Shown: piece by piece, positions 61,556-64,000 of the stretch | Layout of the letters: each line of letters opens with the position of its first letter | Position numbering within the stretch: the first letter of the stretch is position 1 | Source of the DNA: Rubrivivax sp. | GTDB taxonomy: Bacteria > Pseudomonadota > Gammaproteobacteria > Burkholderiales > Burkholderiaceae_C | Direction: 5' to 3' | Assembly (NCBI GenBank): GCA_026125665.1 | Contig: JAHCKS010000020.1 | Location: 1-64,000 of the forward strand | DNA: 64,000 nucleotides | Translations under genes and position numbers: made by a program | Notes under the pieces: generated by a model | What the model was told of the DNA's origin: nothing | Databases searched by the model: none | What the model saw: the letters and a program-made list of their open reading frames with translations, nothing else

Positions 61556-62389
61556 ATGGAAGAAGAACCCAGGCGGCGCCTGCTCGGGCGCCTCGACGCG
61601 ATCGCCCGGTCCGTGCAGCAGCGGCCCGAGGCGCTGGCCCTCATCGCGCTCGGTTCGGTGGGTCGCGAGCCCGATCGACTCGATGCCTGGTCGGACCTCG
61701 ACTTCTTCGTCGTCGTGCAGCCCGGGGCGAAAGCGCGCTTCGTCGAAGACCTGTCGTGGCTGGCCGCGGTGCGGCCGCTCGTCTGGCACTTCCGCAACAC
61801 CGCCGACGGCCACAAGGCGCTGATGGACGACGGCGTGTTCTGCGAGTTCGCCGTCTTCACCGCCGACGAGCTGGCGCCGATCCCCTTCGCGCCGGGACGC
61901 TTGGTGTGGCAGCGCGAGGGGGTCGACGAGTCGATCGCGACACCGCAGCGCGAGCTGCCGCGCCGCCCGGCCGACGAGACCTGGATCGTCGGCGAGGCGC
62001 TGGCTTGCCTGCTCGTGGGGCTCGCGCGCTGGCGGCGCGGCGAGAAACTCTCGGCGATGCGCCTGGTGCAAGGCGCAGCACTCGACCGGCTGATCGAGCT
62101 GGACGCGCTGCGCACGCGGCCGCCCGCCGGCGACCCGTTCAACGCCGAGCGCCGGCTCGAGACGCGGCAGCCTGCGCTGGCCGCCGAGCTGCCCCGGCTG
62201 GCCCCGGGCTACGAGCACACGCCGGCGGCGGCCGGCGCGTTGCTGGCGGCGCTGCGGGCGCGCGGTGCGGTGCTGAACGCCGCGGTCGTGGCGCGCATCG
62301 AGGAACTGGCCGCGGGCGCCGTCATCCGTAGCGGCAAATGCGAGGCGCCGCACGCTCCTGCGCCTCACCGAAGCGCAAGCGGCGCCTGA
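61556..62389 (+). CDS. Nucleotidyltransferase-fold protein (aminoglycoside adenylyltransferase-like)
   Basis: A 277-residue protein with the polymerase-beta-type nucleotidyltransferase motif ALIALGSVGREPDRLDAWSD, then LDFFVVV (GSxxR...DxD pattern). The C-terminal half is helical (EALACLLVGLARWRRGEKLS, AMRLVQGAALDRLIELDALR). The layout is similar to antibiotic nucleotidyltransferases and to MNT-type toxin-system enzymes. No obvious partner gene is present and the substrate is unknown. ATG 61556 is preferred over the upstream TTG at 61535. Confidence 0.78.
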   Translation: MEEEPRRRLLGRLDAIARSVQQRPEALALIALGSVGREPDRLDAWSDLDFFVVVQPGAKARFVEDLSWLAAVRPLVWHFRNTADGHKALMDDGVFCEFAVFTADELAPIPFAPGRLVWQREGVDESIATPQRELPRRPADETWIVGEALACLLVGLARWRRGEKLSAMRLVQGAALDRLIELDALRTRPPAGDPFNAERRLETRQPALAAELPRLAPGYEHTPAAAGALLAALRARGAVLNAAVVARIEELAAGAVIRSGKCEAPHAPAPHRSASGA

Positions 62390-62411
62390 AGGCGCCGCGA
62401 AGTGCTTCTGC

Positions 62412-62486
62412 TGGTGGGCGGTGCTGGTTTCGAACCAGCGACCCCTGCCGTGTGAAGACAGTGCTCTACCGCTGAGCTAACCGCCC
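62412..62486 (-). tRNA. tRNA-Val (anticodon CAC)
   Basis: The reverse strand folds as a full tRNA: acceptor stem GGGCGGT / ACCGCCC, D-arm AGCTCAGCGGTAGAGC, anticodon stem-loop CTGTC-TTCACAC-GGCAG (anticodon CAC, reading GTG), T-arm CTGGTTCGAAACCAG, discriminator A and an encoded CCA end. It lies between the nucleotidyltransferase gene and dnaQ. Confidence 0.95.
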
Positions 62487-62594
62487 GGTGCAGGCCCCTC
62501 GCGCTGGCGCGCGGGGCCGCAGGAAGCGGGCGCGATTATGCCATCGGTGCCGTGCTCGCCGCGGCGCGCGGGGCAAGGCGTGGCGGTGCGCGCG

Positions 62595-63302
62595 TCACGC
62601 CGGCTCGAGGGCCCGGTACAGCGTCTTGCCGCCGCTGGCCTTGTCGAGATCGGCCAGCACCGCGTCGTGCGCGGCCAGCTCCTCGGCGCTCGGCTCGACG
62701 ACCGGCAGCACGAAGGTCGAGAGGTCCACCATCGGCAAGCCGGCCTCGCCCGCCGCCTCGCCCGCCGCGTCGATGACGAGCGACTTCTGGCCGCGGGTCA
62801 TGCGCAGGTACACCTCGGCCAGCAGGCCCGCGTCGAGCAGCGCCCCGTGGACCTCGCGCGCCGAGTTGTCCACCTCCAGCCGCTTGCACAGCGCGTCCAG
62901 CGAGTTGCCCTTGCCGGGATAGAGCTCGCGCGCGAGCGCGAGGCTGTCGGTGACGGCACCGGCCAGTTCGGCCACGCGGGAACGGCCCAGGCGCTCGAAC
63001 TCGGCGTCGAGGAAGGCGACGTCGAACTCGGCGTTGTGGATCACCAGTTCGGCACCGGCGATGAAGGCGGCGATCTCGTCGGCCACCTGCTCGAACGGCG
63101 GCTTCTCGGCGAGGAACTCGTCGGCCAGGCCGTGCACCTTCAGCGCGTCGGGGTGGCTGGGGCGGCCCGGGTTCACGTAGTGGTGCAGCGTGCGCCCCGA
63201 GGGCCGCCGGTTGACCATCTCGATGCAGCCGATCTCGACGATGCGGTCGCCCTTGGCAACTTCGAGGCCGGTGGTTTCGGTGTCGAGGAAGACCTGGCGC
63301 AT
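62595..63302 (-). CDS. dnaQ: DNA polymerase III epsilon subunit (proofreading exonuclease)
   Basis: A 235-residue DEDD-type 3'-5' exonuclease. The catalytic acids are in VFLDTETTGLEVAKGDRIVE (Exo I, D and E), LVIHNAEFDVAFLDAEFERL (Exo II) and NSAREVHGALLDAGLLAEVY (Exo III, H and D). It proofreads replication errors as part of DNA polymerase III. Length is close to E. coli DnaQ (243). An Ala/Gly/Glu linker precedes the C-terminal polymerase-binding tail. The lgt gene lies 17 bp upstream on the same strand. Confidence 0.96.
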   Translation of the reverse strand: MRQVFLDTETTGLEVAKGDRIVEIGCIEMVNRRPSGRTLHHYVNPGRPSHPDALKVHGLADEFLAEKPPFEQVADEIAAFIAGAELVIHNAEFDVAFLDAEFERLGRSRVAELAGAVTDSLALARELYPGKGNSLDALCKRLEVDNSAREVHGALLDAGLLAEVYLRMTRGQKSLVIDAAGEAAGEAGLPMVDLSTFVLPVVEPSAEELAAHDAVLADLDKASGGKTLYRALEPA

Positions 63303-63319
63303 GCGGCGGCTCCGCGGCC

Positions 63320-64000
63320 TCAGGCCTGCTGCGCCGGTACCCCGGGCCGATGCGCCGGGCTGCGCCCGAACCACCACCACAGGCCCGCCCCCAGCAGCAT
63401 CATCGGCACGCACAGCCATTGCCCCATGCTCAGGCCGAAGGCGAGCAGGCCGAGGAAGGCGTCGGGCTCGCGGAAGTACTCGACGACGAAGCGCAGCGCT
63501 CCGTACAGGAAGACGAAGGCCGCGGCGACCTGGCCGCGGGCACGCTCCTTGCGGCCGTAGAGCCACAGCAGCGCGAAGAGCAGCAGCCCTTCGAGCGCGA
63601 ACTGGTACAGCTGCGACGGGTGGCGCGGGATGTCGGTGCGGCTCTGCGGGAACACCATCGCCCACGGCAGCGAGGGGTCGGCGGCCCGCCCCCACAGCTC
63701 GCCGTTGATGAAGTTGCCGATGCGCCCCGACGCGAGCCCCGTCGGGATGCACGGCGCGACGAGGTCCATCACGTCCAGGAACGAGCGGCCGCGCATCTTC
63801 GCGTAGCCGGCCATCGCCAGCGTCACGCCGATGAGGCCGCCGTGGAACGACATGCCGCCCTTCCACACGGCGAAGATCTCGAGCGGGTTCTCGAGGTAAT
63901 GCCCCGGCTTGTAGAACAGCACGTAGCCGAGCCGCCCGCCGACGACGACGCCGAGCACGCCCCAGAACAGCAGGTCGTCCACGTCCGGCCCGACCCACCC
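63320..64000 (-). CDS. lgt: Prolipoprotein diacylglyceryl transferase (5' end cut)
   Basis: The frame runs off the right edge (codons before [13 protein letters not shown] continue as WVGPDVDD), so the start is outside. Visible are the Lgt membrane segments and catalytic signatures: [40 protein letters not shown] (conserved HGG), [20 protein letters not shown] (the Lgt signature with conserved Arg and Asn) and [20 protein letters not shown]. It transfers diacylglycerol to the lipobox cysteine of prolipoproteins in the inner membrane. About 226 residues are present of a usual 260-290. Confidence 0.95.
   Translation of the reverse strand, partial: GWVGPDVDDLLFWGVLGVVVGGRLGYVLFYKPGHYLENPLEIFAVWKGGMSFHGGLIGVTLAMAGYAKMRGRSFLDVMDLVAPCIPTGLASGRIGNFINGELWGRAADPSLPWAMVFPQSRTDIPRHPSQLYQFALEGLLLFALLWLYGRKERARGQVAAAFVFLYGALRFVVEYFREPDAFLGLLAFGLSMGQWLCVPMMLLGAGLWWWFGRSPAHRPGVPAQQA

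Noticed and set aside
62390-62594. Possible att site at the tRNA-Val 3' end
   Set aside because: No second copy of the tRNA end and no integrase is visible in the flanking sequence.

Overview
The window looks like a chromosomal segment of a very GC-rich betaproteobacterium of the order Burkholderiales, probably the Rubrivivax/Leptothrix/Roseateles group. This rests on a tripartite-tricarboxylate (Bug/TctC) binding protein, a LysR/pirin pair, a MocR-type regulator, an Aat-Bpt pair and general codon use. It is inference from family content, not a database match. Genes are dense, and many neighbours overlap by 4 bp (ATGA or GTGA), so most clusters read as translationally coupled operons.

Layout. 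0-4.6 kb, minus strand: a two-component system with a Spy/CpxP-like periplasmic protein, a lipoprotein, and a MocR regulator that needs a frameshift. 4.6-7.8 kb, plus strand: a SnoaL-like protein, an NmrA-like reductase, a methyltransferase and a glycosyltransferase. 7.8-15.9 kb, minus strand and visibly less GC-rich at its left part: a polymorphic-toxin island. It holds a small secreted protein, a 1403-residue Sec-signal Rhs/YD-repeat protein, a putative immunity gene, an orphan Rhs tip coupled to a Sel1-repeat gene, a damaged IS3-family element and a third, IS-eroded tip remnant followed by a lipoprotein. 16-24.4 kb: a beta-helix protein, a CoA-binding protein, a GNAT enzyme, LysR/pirin, a core methionine synthase and a LytS/LytTR-type pair.

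24.4-38.1 kb reads as one stress/osmotic-adaptation island: two Kef-like antiporters flanking a GCS2/YbdK-type ligase, two universal stress proteins, an SLC13-like permease with RCK_C domains, the YqjD/YqjE/YqjK-like set, a MarR regulator, trehalose synthesis (otsB plus an otsA fused to a membrane sensor domain) and an MscS channel. Three of its promoters (24.44, 32.62 and 37.08 kb) carry the same AT-rich sequence TAYATTTGT inside palindromic elements, which suggests one shared regulator; an FNR/Anr-like box lies at 32.56 kb.

38.1-64 kb is mostly housekeeping and accessory metabolism: a biotinyl/carboxyltransferase fusion, a hybrid PAS kinase, an M3 peptidase, an S9 peptidase, the N-degron transferases aat and bpt, SRPBCC and VOC proteins, a NUDIX-metallo-beta-lactamase fusion, a CoA-transferase, an MFS transporter, a large PAS/GAF kinase, a TctC/MarR/sulfatase group with two matching operator sequences, tRNA-Val(CAC), dnaQ and the truncated lgt at the right edge. 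No CRISPR array, rRNA, integrase or complete prophage was seen.
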